From the NCBI RefSeq assembly GCF_037120725.1, contig NZ_JBBAXC010000008.1:124001-188000 (forward strand): 64,000 nucleotides of DNA, written 5' to 3'. Below, in pieces: positions 9,474 through 21,954 of this stretch (position 1 is the first letter of the stretch; each line of letters begins with the position of its first letter). This DNA comes from Bacillus spongiae (GTDB lineage: Bacteria; Bacillota; Bacilli; Bacillales; Bacillaceae_K). The position numbers and the translations under genes are program-made. The notes below the pieces were generated by a model, which saw only the letters and a list, made by a program, of their open reading frames with translations, was not told where the DNA came from and searched no databases.

Positions 9474-10020
9474 ATGAAATAAGGTTACGCTAGAGTATCA
9501 ACGGTGGGTCAAGACTTGAACGGACAAATGGAAGCGTTAAGGAAAGAGGGTTGCGAAAAGAGTTACTCGGAAAAATTTCACCGGAACGAAAACCGATTGA
9601 CCCGAATTCCAATCGCTACTATCTACGATAGAGGATGGCGACACCACGAAGTTGGAACATTTTGCTAGGTCGATGTCAGAAGCGTTGACAGTCGTTAAGG
9701 AACTATTCGATTGTGGCGTAAGGGTGCACGTATTGAATATGGGACTAATCGAAAACACACCAACAGGACGGTTATTAGTTACGGTCATGAGCGGGTTCGC
9801 TGAGTTTGGAGGAACCTTATAGTGTAGCGCACGCAGGAAGGGAAGACGATTGCAAAACAACGCGACGATTTTCGTGAAGGAAGGCCGAAAAAGTATTCGA
9901 AGAAACAGATAGAACATGTGTTAGGATTGCTTGATGCGTATTCGTATGAACAGGTGGAAGAAAATGAATAGAATCAGCAAATCGACGTTAATTCTAGCGA
10001 AACGAAGAAGTTGGCGGAGT
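9474..10020 (+). pseudogene. Serine recombinase (resolvase family), decayed
   Basis: Over several frames the DNA encodes GYARVSTVGQDLNGQMEALR (the catalytic Ser follows ARV), SEKFTGTKTDRPEFQS, LEHFARSMSEALTVVKELF, VHVLNMGLIENTPTGRLLVT, VMSGFAEF and a C-terminal HTH-type part with [20 protein letters not shown]. These are the landmark segments of Tn3/Pin-type resolvases. Codon 3 is TAA and at least three frameshifts are needed, so the gene is dead. It adds a second recombinase to the element. Confidence 0.85.
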
Positions 10021-10133
10021 AAATTTTGCGCCCCCTAAGCCACCCTGTCGCGCACTTTCATATAGAAGAGTTGATTGATGCTGTTATAGATGTAAATAGT
10101 TTTTATGTTAAACATTATCGACAACCTAGATGA

Positions 10134-10157
10134 ACCGTCAAATGGCGGTCTTTTTTT
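10134..10157 (+). terminator. Terminator downstream of resolvase remnant
   Basis: A 6-bp stem (accgtc / ggcggt, one G-U) with loop aaat and seven T. Confidence 0.65.
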
Positions 10158-10255
10158 AACTTTCGGCACACAGTCAACGAGCTCACAACGAATGGGGGCG
10201 TGGATAAAACACCGGGACCTTCGTCAGACGCATCTAAAATCCGAGCGTTAAATTT

Positions 10256-10450
10256 TCACTTTGACACCTGAGCCCATTGAATCGTTGCTTTATACACTAA
10301 CGGTGCAGTAGGAAATTCGTCGGTGTGTTCAACTGCAACCGTACAACTATCGCGTGAACCTAAGGACTTGTATTTATCGCCTAGTTTTATAACGTCTGCA
10401 ATTACTTTATATTCGCTAGGTACATAGAGAAATGAGACTTCTTCGTTCAT
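10256..10450 (-). CDS. Small hypothetical protein
   Basis: 64 residues. The start at 10450 is chosen because a near-perfect Shine-Dalgarno (aaaaggagg) lies 8 bases upstream on the minus strand; the frame stays open further upstream but without such a site. Sequence begins MNEEVSFLYVPSEYKV and ends with a strand-like ATIQWAQVSK. Family not recognised. It is the last gene inside the element before the right attachment repeat. Confidence 0.6.
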   Translation of the reverse strand: MNEEVSFLYVPSEYKVIADVIKLGDKYKSLGSRDSCTVAVEHTDEFPTAPLVYKATIQWAQVSK

Positions 10451-10627
10451 GGTACGGCCTCCTTTTCGATATGATTTGATACATATCAATACATTCCTTC
10501 CTCTAATAATTGGTATTATATAAATAATGTAAAATGGTAGCAAAAAACTAAATAATACGAAGTCATTTCGCAAAAAAAAACGCATTAAGCTTTTTATTCC
10601 GAGGATGAACCTAGGTAGCGTTAACAA

Positions 10628-10697
10628 GTAGTGTAATGGATAACACGTAAGATTCCGGTTCTTGAAATAGGGGTTCGATTCCCTTCGAGGGCGTACT
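10628..10697 (+). repeat. Right attachment site copy (attR): partial tRNA-Arg
   Basis: Identical over 70 bases to 5201-5270. The six 5' acceptor bases GCCCTC are replaced by ttaacaa-type sequence, so it cannot fold as a full tRNA and is not a second tRNA gene. It marks the right end of the element and is followed by a terminator like that of a tRNA gene. Confidence 0.9.
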
Positions 10698-10714
10698 GAA
10701 AGTAAAAGATAATA

Positions 10715-10756
10715 GAGGCCCATGCGTTAATGTTGCGCATGGGCCTTTTTGTTTTT
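10715..10756 (+). terminator. Terminator after partial tRNA copy
   Basis: Stem aggcccatgcg / cgcatgggcct, loop of about nine bases, then tttttgtttttt. It has the same design and spacing as the hairpin after the intact tRNA and is probably the original tRNA terminator, displaced by the insertion. Confidence 0.8.
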
Positions 10757-10940
10757 TGGTCACTAGGGGAGCATGATTCCAGTTCATGAGATGAGGGGAC
10801 ATCAATCATTGACTAACTGTTGCATGAAAGTATAAAAGAACTGAAACGTCGTTACTGTCCTTTCACTAAAAAGATTTGGAGAAGCTAACTTCTTAAACAC
10901 TTTTTCATTCACTATTGTAAGGGTCTACTTCTTGAAATAG

Positions 10941-10972
10941 AAAAAGCCAAATTCCGTGATGGAACTCGGCTT
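10941..10972 (-). terminator. Terminator of the secreted-protein gene
   Basis: On the minus strand gccgagttcc / ggaatttggc forms a stem around loop atcac and is followed by five U. It lies 36 bases past the stop of the gene at 11008-11457. Confidence 0.8.
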
Positions 10973-11007
10973 ACTGTGTTTCTGTAACGCCATTTAGACG
11001 TCGGATT

Positions 11008-11457
11008 TTAATAGTGAATATAAATATTGTGTGAATATATTTGACCGTAGGTCATAGCTTCTGTTTCAGGGACATTAGGTTCATACAAATAAAATTCAAC
11101 TCTATACGTTCCAGATGAACCAAAGTACTTATTTATATCTAAAGACTTTGTTGGTGAGCGGAAAGAAAAGTATCCCCCACCTTCGAAAAATCTACTATGA
11201 TAAACCCATTTACCCCCAGTGTATTTTTCAATCGTTATTTGGTACATAACAGTTCCTCCACATGTAGAAGAAGGCTTAGAAGCATATACATCGACTGTTT
11301 TAGCACCAGGCTGGTAGTAGTTAGTGTAATCAGTATTGACATATGCACTACAAACTCCAGTTGAGCCGTTCCCAGCATGGGCTTCGGTCATGGTTAGAGA
11401 AAATAGGCTAATTATTAATATCGGGATCGTAATGATAAATTTCTTCAATTGATTCAT
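11008..11457 (-). CDS. Secreted hypothetical protein
   Basis: 149 residues with a clear signal peptide: MNQLKKF, a hydrophobic core (IITIPILIISLFSLTM) and a likely cut after EAHA. The mature part of about 120 residues has two Cys (TGVCSAY and SSTCGG), which could form one disulfide outside the cell, and many aromatic residues with a beta-rich pattern. Shine-Dalgarno aggtgat precedes the ATG and a terminator follows, so it is a single-gene unit. Family not recognised; it lies just outside the right end of the tRNA-Arg element. Confidence 0.65.
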   Translation of the reverse strand: MNQLKKFIITIPILIISLFSLTMTEAHAGNGSTGVCSAYVNTDYTNYYQPGAKTVDVYASKPSSTCGGTVMYQITIEKYTGGKWVYHSRFFEGGGYFSFRSPTKSLDINKYFGSSGTYRVEFYLYEPNVPETEAMTYGQIYSHNIYIHY

Positions 11458-12134
11458 TTGTTATCACCTCATATCATACATATAATTATTATAGTAAAAT
11501 TATAGCATTTTAGTTTAATTGTGTATATGAAAGGATAGGTTAGAGGCTATAACATGAAAAATACAAGACATGACTGATGAGCACATCCTCTTGTGGCAAA
11601 AACACCGAACGACGGATGACAGCTCTAGCCAATACATAAGAGGAAACAAGCAAAGGACGACATCGCGATAATGAAACATCTAACAACATTCACTACTACA
11701 CTTCCACTAGTGTATATAGAGTACTTTCAACTGTATATCACGGGTAACGGCTGTTTTATATATATGATTAACGTTTGGACGTTGATAATTACTAGTATAC
11801 AGCAAGTTAGACTAAATCAATTTGTAAAGTACCACCTAAAGATGTATTGGATTGGGTGTCATACTTGTTGAAGGAAATAAGTTAATGATAAATTAATGAA
11901 AGGCAAATAAGTTGAATGAAGGTTATGTTTTGTCTCTAATTCTAAAAGAGCGCTAACTATTTCGTTTGACGAATTCCTGTACGCTGAATAGTGTTAAAAA
12001 GGAGAGCATCTCAAAGGTTATGGCTGAAAAAAATAAACAAATCCATTTTTTTGACGGGAAAATTTGCAAATAGCTAGAAAAAAACGGTATTCTCATATAA
12101 GAAGGATAGTAGGAAAGAATCGCTATCAACTAAG
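11458..12134. other. Gap without recognisable gene
   Basis: 677 bases, AT-rich. A 66-codon frame at 11671 has no ribosome binding site and unlikely composition, so it was not called. Nothing else was recognised. Confidence 0.4.
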
Positions 12135-12163
12135 TATCCCTTCTTCTATTAGAAGAAGGGATA
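12135..12163. repeat. Perfect hairpin before the glutaredoxin-like gene
   Basis: A 13-bp perfect inverted repeat (tatcccttcttct / agaagaagggata) with a 3-base loop. No T-run follows. Its right arm ends 5 bases before the Shine-Dalgarno of the next gene, so it could act on mRNA stability or translation, or be an operator. Confidence 0.6.
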
Positions 12164-12184
12164 TAGTTAAGGGAGCAGGACGTA

Positions 12185-12427
12185 TTGAAGGAAATTATTT
12201 TTTATACAAGAAAACAGTGTTCACTTTGTGAGGAAGCTAAGCAAACTTTATTGCTCGTTCAAGAAGATATTCCATTTTCTCTTGTAGAACGTGATATTAG
12301 TGAGAAGGATGAGTGGACAGAACAGTTTGGTTTAATGATTCCTGTTGTAGAAATTGAGGGAGAAATTGTACAATTTGGAGTTGTTGATTTTTATTCAATA
12401 AGTAAACGTTTACAACAAGAATTGTGA
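12185..12427 (+). CDS. Glutaredoxin-like thiol protein
   Basis: 80 residues from a TTG start with aagggagcagg upstream. A thioredoxin-fold mini-protein: strand KEIIFYTR, active site CSLC at residues 12-15, cis-proline region MIPVVEIEGEIVQFG. This is the glutaredoxin-like (DUF836) group that precedes cggR in many Bacillaceae. It probably takes part in thiol-disulfide exchange in the cytoplasm; the partner is unknown. The cggR promoter begins 2 bases after its stop, so the two genes are separately initiated. Confidence 0.85.
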   Translation: MKEIIFYTRKQCSLCEEAKQTLLLVQEDIPFSLVERDISEKDEWTEQFGLMIPVVEIEGEIVQFGVVDFYSISKRLQQEL

Positions 12428-12428
12428 G

Positions 12429-12530
12429 TTGAATTAAGCATACAACCCTGTTACAATAGGTTTTGAAGGCAGGGATAAATTTTTTTATCGGTTGTGGGAC
12501 ATAATATGTCTTAGTGGGACGTATTTTGAC
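12429..12530 (+). promoter_or_regulatory. Glycolytic operon promoter and CggR operator
   Basis: A vegetative promoter: TTGAAT (12429-12434), 17-base spacer, TACAAT (12452-12457). Downstream lies the operator TGGGAC-N6-TGTC-N4-TGGGAC-N6-TGAC at 12495-12530, which matches the known CggR site CGGGACN6TGTCN4CGGGACN6TGTC in spacing and nearly in sequence. CggR bound there blocks transcription until fructose-1,6-bisphosphate is present. Confidence 0.92.
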
Positions 12531-12553
12531 CAAATTGTTTAAGGAGCTTTTAT

Positions 12554-13576
12554 ATGAAATCAATCATTGAAATACAAAAACAATTATTACCGGACCTGCT
12601 TGAGATTATGCAAAAAAGGTATCAGATTCTTCAATCTATCCGCTTTTTACAGCCCGTCGGAAGAAGAAGTCTAGCTGGAACGTTAGGTTTAACTGAGCGT
12701 GTTTTACGTAGTGAGGTTGATTTTCTTAAAAAACAAGACCTTATTGATATTAAAACCGCAGGGATGAGCGTAACAGCAGAAGGTCAGTCATTATTAATGC
12801 AACTTCAAGATATGATGCGTGAAATATCAGGTTTGAACATTATGGAGAAAGCGCTAGAAGAGCAGTTACGGCTTCAAAAAGTCGTTGTTGTACCTGGAGA
12901 TAGTGATGAGTCCCCATGGATTAAAGAAGAATTAGGAAGAGCGACAGCATCTAGTATGAAAGAGCGCCTAATAGGAAATAATATCATCGCTGTAACCGGT
13001 GGCACCACGATGGCAGCCGTAGCAGAAATGCTTACGCCGAATTTCTCAGAAAAGGAAATTTTGTTCGTACCTGCACGAGGGGGTATTGGGGAAGATGTCA
13101 AAAATCAAGCCAATACAATTTGTGCTCAAATGGCTGAAATCACTGGTGCTAAGCATCGGGTACTGTACGTACCGGATCAGGTGAGTAAGGAAGTGTATCA
13201 CTCCTTAATGAAAGAGCCAGATATTCGAGAAGTCATGACGCTCATTACGTCAGCTAATATTGTGCTTCATGGAATTGGTGATGCTATGACGATGGCTCGA
13301 CGGCGAAAAACGAGTGAAGAAGATATCCGAAAGATTTCATCTAATGAGGCAGTTGGGGAAGCCTTTGGATATTATTTTAATGAACAAGGTGAGGTTGTGC
13401 ATAAAGTTCCCACCATTGGCTTACAGCTTCATGACTTATCTGACATTCCAAACGTATTTGCAGTCGCAGGTGGGACCTCAAAGGCGAAAGGAATTCGTTC
13501 GTATTTAAAAAGTGCCCCTTCAAAAACCGTTTTAATTACGGATGAAGGTGCAGCAACAGAGCTTTTAAAAGGGTAA
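12554..13576 (+). CDS. cggR: Central glycolytic genes regulator CggR
   Basis: 340 residues, same length as in B. subtilis. N-terminal winged helix-turn-helix (about 25-75: VGRRSLAGTLGLTERVLRSE) and a SorC-type sugar-phosphate-binding domain (about 90-335) with AVTGGTTMAAVAEM and a C-terminal VAGGTSKAKGIRSYL segment. It represses its own operon in the absence of fructose-1,6-bisphosphate. Start ATG lies 8 bases after aaggagc. It is the first gene of the cggR-gapA-pgk-tpiA-gpmI-eno operon. Confidence 0.97.
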   Translation: MKSIIEIQKQLLPDLLEIMQKRYQILQSIRFLQPVGRRSLAGTLGLTERVLRSEVDFLKKQDLIDIKTAGMSVTAEGQSLLMQLQDMMREISGLNIMEKALEEQLRLQKVVVVPGDSDESPWIKEELGRATASSMKERLIGNNIIAVTGGTTMAAVAEMLTPNFSEKEILFVPARGGIGEDVKNQANTICAQMAEITGAKHRVLYVPDQVSKEVYHSLMKEPDIREVMTLITSANIVLHGIGDAMTMARRRKTSEEDIRKISSNEAVGEAFGYYFNEQGEVVHKVPTIGLQLHDLSDIPNVFAVAGGTSKAKGIRSYLKSAPSKTVLITDEGAATELLKG

Positions 13577-13630
13577 AAACCTTTTGAAATATATATACTA
13601 GCCTTATTTATTTAAAGGAGGAAGTTATTC

Positions 13631-14638
13631 ATGGCAGTAAAAATTGGTATTAATGGTTTTGGACGTATAGGACGTATAGTATTTCGTGCAGCAATGGCTA
13701 ACCCAAATGTAGAGGTTGTCGCTGTTAACGATTTAACGGATGCAAATATGCTAGCTCACCTTCTACAATATGATTCAGTTCACGGTACACTTGATTCAAA
13801 AGTAACAGTGGATGGCGACTATTTAGTAGTTGGCGATAGCCGTGTGAAGGTTCTTGCAGAGCGTGACCCAGCTCAACTTGGATGGGGAGATCTTGGTGTA
13901 GAAGTAGTTGTTGAATCAACTGGTCGCTTCACTAAACGTGCGGATGCTTCTAAACACTTAGAAGCAGGTGCGAAAAAGGTAGTTATCTCTGCTCCAGCTT
14001 CTGAAGAAGATATTACAATTGTAATGGGTGTTAACCATGAGAAATATGATGCAGCAAATCATCACGTAATTTCTAATGCATCTTGTACAACAAACTGTCT
14101 TGCTCCATTTGCAAAAGTACTTAATGACAAATTCGGTATTAAACGTGGTATGATGACAACTGTTCATGCTTATACAAATGACCAACAAATATTAGATTTA
14201 CCACATAAAGACTATCGTCGTGCTCGTGCAGCGGGTGAATCAATTATTCCTACAACTACAGGGGCAGCAAAAGCAGTTGCACTAGTTTTACCTGAGTTAA
14301 AAGGAAAACTTAACGGTATGGCAATGCGTGTTCCAACACCTAACGTTTCAGTTGTAGACCTTGTAGCGGAAATTGACAAAACTGTTACAGCTGAAGAAAT
14401 TAATGCGGCATTCAAAGAAGCTGCTGAAGGTGAACTGAAAGGTATTCTTGAATATTCTGAAGAGCCACTAGTATCCCGTGATTACAACGGAAATGCTGCT
14501 TCTTCTACAATTGATGCTCTTTCAACTATGGTATTAGAAGATAACATGGTAAAAGTACTTTCATGGTATGACAATGAAAGTGGATACTCTAACCGAGTTG
14601 TGGATTTAGTAGACTATATCGCTTCAAAAGGTCTTTAA
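13631..14638 (+). CDS. gapA: NAD-dependent glyceraldehyde-3-phosphate dehydrogenase
   Basis: 335 residues. N-terminal Rossmann motif [14 protein letters not shown] with Asp34 that favours NAD over NADP, catalytic Cys152 in [12 protein letters not shown], and the C-terminal [12 protein letters not shown]. It makes 1,3-bisphosphoglycerate in glycolysis. A perfect aaaggagga ribosome binding site suggests very high expression. In Bacillus the cggR-gapA mRNA is cut to stabilise gapA; a terminator-like hairpin after this gene may further separate it from pgk. Confidence 0.98.
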   Translation: MAVKIGINGFGRIGRIVFRAAMANPNVEVVAVNDLTDANMLAHLLQYDSVHGTLDSKVTVDGDYLVVGDSRVKVLAERDPAQLGWGDLGVEVVVESTGRFTKRADASKHLEAGAKKVVISAPASEEDITIVMGVNHEKYDAANHHVISNASCTTNCLAPFAKVLNDKFGIKRGMMTTVHAYTNDQQILDLPHKDYRRARAAGESIIPTTTGAAKAVALVLPELKGKLNGMAMRVPTPNVSVVDLVAEIDKTVTAEEINAAFKEAAEGELKGILEYSEEPLVSRDYNGNAASSTIDALSTMVLEDNMVKVLSWYDNESGYSNRVVDLVDYIASKGL

Positions 14639-14706
14639 TACAATCCAACATTTATTGCCTTTTCAATAGGATATTATTGAATTGTGTGGTAGCATCTATA
14701 ATGGAT

Positions 14707-14753
14707 GAAAAGGGGAGTGGGGAAAATTCCCTCTTCCCTTTTCTAGTTTTTTT
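14707..14753 (+). terminator. Intra-operon terminator or attenuator between gapA and pgk
   Basis: An imperfect stem of about 16 bp (gaaaaggggagtgggga / ttccctcttcccttttc) with a short loop, followed by tagttttttt. It would end part of the transcripts after gapA and give pgk and later genes less mRNA. Confidence 0.75.
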
Positions 14754-14793
14754 GGGGCATTAGCCCGTTAAATAAAAAAGGAGGCCTTTTGCA

Positions 14794-15978
14794 ATGAACA
14801 AACAGAGTGTTAAAGATGTTGATGTAAAAGGAAAACGTGTATTTTGCCGAGTGGACTTTAACGTACCAATGAAAGATGGTGTGATTACAGACGAAACTCG
14901 TATACGAGCAGCATTACCAACGATCCAATATTTAGTTGAACAAGGAGCGAAAGTGATTTTAGCTAGCCACCTTGGCCGTCCAAAAGGACAAGTGGTGGAA
15001 GAGCTTCGTTTAACACCAGTTGCCAAACGATTAGCTGAGCACCTTGATACAAATGTAAGAAAAGCAGATGAAGCATTCGGTGAAACGGTAAAAGCTGAAA
15101 TTGCTTCAATGCAAGATGGAGATGTACTGCTTCTAGAAAATGTACGCTTCTATCCTGGTGAAACAAAAAATGATTCTGAACTAGCGAAGAACTTCGCTGA
15201 TTTAGCAGACCTTTATGTGAATGATGCATTTGGAGCTGCACACCGCGCTCATGCTTCAACGGCGGGGATTGCAGAGCATTTGCCTGCTGTTGCTGGTTTC
15301 TTATTAGAGAAAGAGCTTGAAGTACTTGGTAAAGCATTATCAAATCCAGAGCGACCTTTTACCGCGATTATCGGTGGGGCAAAGGTAAAGGATAAAATTG
15401 GTGTAATTGAAAACCTTTTAGATAAAGTAGATAATTTAATTATTGGCGGTGGATTAGCCTACACCTTTGTGAAAGCGAAAGGCCATGAAGTCGGCAAATC
15501 TTTACTTGAAGAAGACAAAATTGATTTAGCAAATGAATTTATGACAAAGGCTAGAGAAAAAGGCGTTAAGTTTTATATGCCTGTTGATGTCATTGTTGCT
15601 GATGATTTCTCTGATTCAGCGAACCAAAAGATTGTTCCAATTGAAGAAATTCCTGCAGAGTGGGAAGCTCTCGATATTGGACCGAAAACACAAGAGCTTT
15701 ATTCTGGAGTAATTAAAGAATCTAAGCTAGTGATTTGGAATGGGCCAATGGGTGTATTTGAGCTAGAATCGTTTGCTGGTGGAACAAAAGCTGTAGGTCA
15801 AGCGTTAGCTGATTCGACAGATACATATTCTGTCATTGGTGGTGGAGATTCAGCTGCGGCTGTTGAAAAATTTGGTATAGCCAATAAAATGAGTCATATT
15901 TCAACTGGTGGTGGAGCATCTCTAGAATTTATGGAAGGGAAAGACCTTCCAGGCGTCGTAGCCCTAAACGATAAGTAA
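14794..15978 (+). CDS. pgk: Phosphoglycerate kinase
   Basis: 394 residues, the usual bacterial size. N-terminal signature [13 protein letters not shown], substrate-site segment ASHLGRPKG, nucleotide-site [16 protein letters not shown] and the C-terminal [13 protein letters not shown]. It transfers phosphate from 1,3-bisphosphoglycerate to ADP. Ribosome binding site aaaggagg 8 bases upstream of ATG. Third structural gene of the operon, 155 bases after gapA with an attenuator between them. Confidence 0.98.
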   Translation: MNKQSVKDVDVKGKRVFCRVDFNVPMKDGVITDETRIRAALPTIQYLVEQGAKVILASHLGRPKGQVVEELRLTPVAKRLAEHLDTNVRKADEAFGETVKAEIASMQDGDVLLLENVRFYPGETKNDSELAKNFADLADLYVNDAFGAAHRAHASTAGIAEHLPAVAGFLLEKELEVLGKALSNPERPFTAIIGGAKVKDKIGVIENLLDKVDNLIIGGGLAYTFVKAKGHEVGKSLLEEDKIDLANEFMTKAREKGVKFYMPVDVIVADDFSDSANQKIVPIEEIPAEWEALDIGPKTQELYSGVIKESKLVIWNGPMGVFELESFAGGTKAVGQALADSTDTYSVIGGGDSAAAVEKFGIANKMSHISTGGGASLEFMEGKDLPGVVALNDK

Positions 15979-15983
15979 ACTAA

Positions 15984-19622
<3,639 letters not shown>

Positions 19623-19664
19623 TAAACTTTGAACGGTCTTCTATATAGTTGACATTGTTCATGA

Positions 19665-19698
19665 GATGACCTCGGAATCGCCCGAGGTCATCTTTTTT
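19665..19698 (+). terminator. Terminator of the glycolytic operon
   Basis: An 11-bp stem gatgacctcgg / ccgaggtcatc, 6-base loop, then a run of T. It starts 43 bases after the eno stop. Confidence 0.92.
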
Positions 19699-20239
19699 TA
19701 TGGGTTGCTTTCTTTCGATATTAACGATTTCTCAATTCCTCAAATCGTATCCACGTTTATATTGCTCCTCCATCCTATTGTTCATTTACATAGAAATTAT
19801 GGCGTAAGTATCCGCTAGTCAATTTTCTAAAAAACAAATTAAATAATAGGCTCTATTTGACATACTACTGACACATCTCTGTCCTACTATAATAGCTATC
19901 AAAATGTAGAGAAAAAATAATGATGATTGTATGAAGTGAAATTATAAATGACAAAATACTTATACAAACTAGAACGTGAATTTGTATTTATTGATGTCTA
20001 CATAATTTGAACAATTGGAGGCATCCTTCTTATTCGTTAATGCTTATTTCATATTCAAGTTCTTTTTTCGTTCATTCTCTATATTCTGAGTAGTAATACT
20101 GCTTTTCACACCATTTATCGATGTAACAGAATGAACCCAATCGTATTTTGCTAAAATAATTAATCCCTATATTTCCATTTTTTTGATAGGAACTAATGAT
20201 GTCCCTTCAATTACATAATCTCGAAAAGAGGTGTAGACG
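19699..20239. other. Gap with a promoter-like motif
   Basis: 541 bases without a credible gene. At 19857-19893 it holds TTGACA, a GACA-N6-TGTC inverted repeat (19870-19883) and TATAAT (19888-19893). A very similar block is found at 43860-43893 before the murE paralogue. The start of the lipoprotein gene is 346 bases further, so a long leader would result if this is its promoter. Confidence 0.45.
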
Positions 20240-21349
20240 ATGAAGTCTGTACGAGGAATCGTATTAAGCTCTTTGTTATTATTATCAGGATGTGCTGTTG
20301 CCTTTAGCAAAAATGTAGGTGAAAGCGAACAAGATAGTAGTTTACCTGTCATAGCACAGGATGGAGAAGTAGTGGGCATTGCTGAGATATCCGCAACGTC
20401 CGTTCAAGAATTGGTTGATCAGTTTTATCAAAACCTTGTTCAGGAAACAGATGAATACTTAGTAGTAAAGGACTTCTCTTCAAAAGAAGAACTTGTTAAT
20501 CATCTTTCTAAGTATGCACAAAGAGAGTTTGCCGAGAAACAAGTTAATAGCCTTTATGAAGAAGAGAGCGGTCAATTACGATTAATTGCTCAGGAAACAA
20601 AGCAGCCTTTACAAGAGACAGAAGAAGTAACCTTAAACAAAATTAGCGATACGGAATATGTAGCTACTCAAGGAAATGAAACGGATTTATTGGGTGTACA
20701 GACTGTCGAAATGGTTTTTGTATATGAAAATAATAAATGGTTAATTTCGGATAGTAAATCTTATCCTGACTTGGCTGATGACTATATGAGTACATTAGCA
20801 TTAATTAACAAACGCTATTTCCTCCCGTCTGATTATGTTCCAGTAGAATTAGTAGAGCCTAATGTTCCTTTTACATTTGAAGAAAACTTACCGAAAAAAC
20901 TTATGGTTCAGGAAGCGGCGCTAGCATTAGAGGAGTTATTTTCTGCTGCGAAAAAAGATGGGATTGACCTTTTGGCTGTCTCAGGATATCGTTCATACGA
21001 CGATCAAACGTCGATTTTTGCTTGGAATTCCAATCTTCATGGAGAAGAAGAAGCCAATCAATTCAGTGCGCGTCCTGGTCATAGTGAACATCAATCAGGC
21101 CTAGCCATGGATGTTTCAAGTAAAAGTGTCTCTTATGCATTAATAGAAGAATTTGGTGAAACAATGGAAGGGATATGGATTGCTGAACATAGTGCAGACT
21201 ACGGATTTATTATTCGTTATCCAGAAGGAAAAGAAGAAATAACCGGGTATACTTATGAGCCTTGGCACCTCCGCTTTGTAGGGAAAGAAGCGGCAAAAGA
21301 GATATGGAGAGAAGAAATTACTTTAGAAGAGTATTTGGGGGAAATGTAG
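20240..21349 (+). CDS. Lipoprotein D,D/L,D-carboxypeptidase, M15B (VanY/LdcB) family
   Basis: 369 residues. Lipoprotein signal with lipobox LLSGC (Cys18). Residues about 45-190 form an unassigned extracellular domain; residues about 215-365 form the M15B zinc peptidase with the motif SEHQSGLAMD (His and Asp ligands) and the second His in EPWHLRF. Such enzymes trim stem peptides of peptidoglycan on the outside of the membrane. Start chosen at ATG 20240 after aaaagaggtg. It stands alone between eno and secG. Whether it removes D-Ala (VanY) or the DAP-linked residue (LdcB) cannot be told. Confidence 0.85.
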   Translation: MKSVRGIVLSSLLLLSGCAVAFSKNVGESEQDSSLPVIAQDGEVVGIAEISATSVQELVDQFYQNLVQETDEYLVVKDFSSKEELVNHLSKYAQREFAEKQVNSLYEEESGQLRLIAQETKQPLQETEEVTLNKISDTEYVATQGNETDLLGVQTVEMVFVYENNKWLISDSKSYPDLADDYMSTLALINKRYFLPSDYVPVELVEPNVPFTFEENLPKKLMVQEAALALEELFSAAKKDGIDLLAVSGYRSYDDQTSIFAWNSNLHGEEEANQFSARPGHSEHQSGLAMDVSSKSVSYALIEEFGETMEGIWIAEHSADYGFIIRYPEGKEEITGYTYEPWHLRFVGKEAAKEIWREEITLEEYLGEM

Positions 21350-21464
21350 TAAGAATAATAACAATCATTCAAAAAAAGACTGTTCTGCTTTCCTTCTTAT
21401 TGTGAGCGGTATTTCAATATGATAAAATAAAAATACCGTTATGTTCGTTCAGGAGGTGGATAGC

Positions 21465-21695
21465 ATGTTCGCATTTTTAGTAACATTACTTGTTATTGAT
21501 TGTATAGCTCTTATTGCTGTAGTTTTACTCCAATCAGGAAAGAGTGCAGGGTTATCAGGTGCCATATCAGGTGGTGCAGAACAACTTTTTGGAAAACAAA
21601 AAGCTCGTGGAATTGATTTAGTACTACATCGAGTAACCACTGTACTTTCAGTATTATTCTTTGTTTTAACTATCGCGGTTGCCTACTTTGCTTAA
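21465..21695 (+). CDS. secG: Preprotein translocase subunit SecG
   Basis: 76 residues from ATG 21465, chosen for the caggaggtgg site 6 bases upstream; the longer frame from 21441 would contain that site. Two membrane helices (about 3-20 and 54-74) joined by the conserved loop [20 protein letters not shown]. SecG assists SecYE during SecA-driven export. It heads the conserved secG-est-rnr-smpB-ssrA order of Bacillaceae; a terminator follows. Confidence 0.96.
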   Translation: MFAFLVTLLVIDCIALIAVVLLQSGKSAGLSGAISGGAEQLFGKQKARGIDLVLHRVTTVLSVLFFVLTIAVAYFA

Positions 21696-21713
21696 TTAGA
21701 TAGGAAAAAGATA

Positions 21714-21742
21714 GAGCCTGATCCCCTGGGGACAGGCTTTTC
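21714..21742 (+). terminator. Terminator after secG
   Basis: Stem agcctgatcccc / ggggacaggct with a small bulge, followed by tttt. It separates secG from the esterase gene. Confidence 0.7.
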
Positions 21743-21954
21743 TTGTTATTCTTCCTATCTAGGTTCCGTATTTTCTAGATTTTTCTGTTTCATGTGAAAG
21801 AATTCATGCTGAGTCTGAGGCACTATTTCCCTATAGATTTTTCAGTTTGAAGTCAGGGAATTGGATTGAGGATCCCCAATATGTTTACAATAATAGTAGA
21901 GAGAGATTACATGTTTAACATGGCTTAGCGTTAATATAAAGGAGTTAAAGCGAA

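Larger units (their letters stand above)
5201..10697. mobile_element. Decayed integrated element in tRNA-Arg (about 5.5 kb)
   Basis: The two copies of the 70-bp tRNA repeat bound the block. Inside are a nonsense-interrupted tyrosine integrase just after the intact tRNA, a frameshifted serine resolvase, a broken replication-type gene, a beta-helix protein and several small orphan genes. Few frames are intact, so the element is no longer able to move by itself. Conjugation, capsid or packaging genes are not visible, so whether it was a prophage, a conjugative element or a plasmid cannot be told. Confidence 0.85.

Noticed and set aside
10628-10697. A second tRNA-Arg gene
   Set aside because: The body is identical to tRNA-Arg, but the 5' acceptor bases are missing and cannot pair with the 3' strand; it is an attachment-site copy.
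11671-11871. 66-codon plus-strand frame
   Set aside because: No ribosome binding site, unlikely composition and no neighbour in the same unit.
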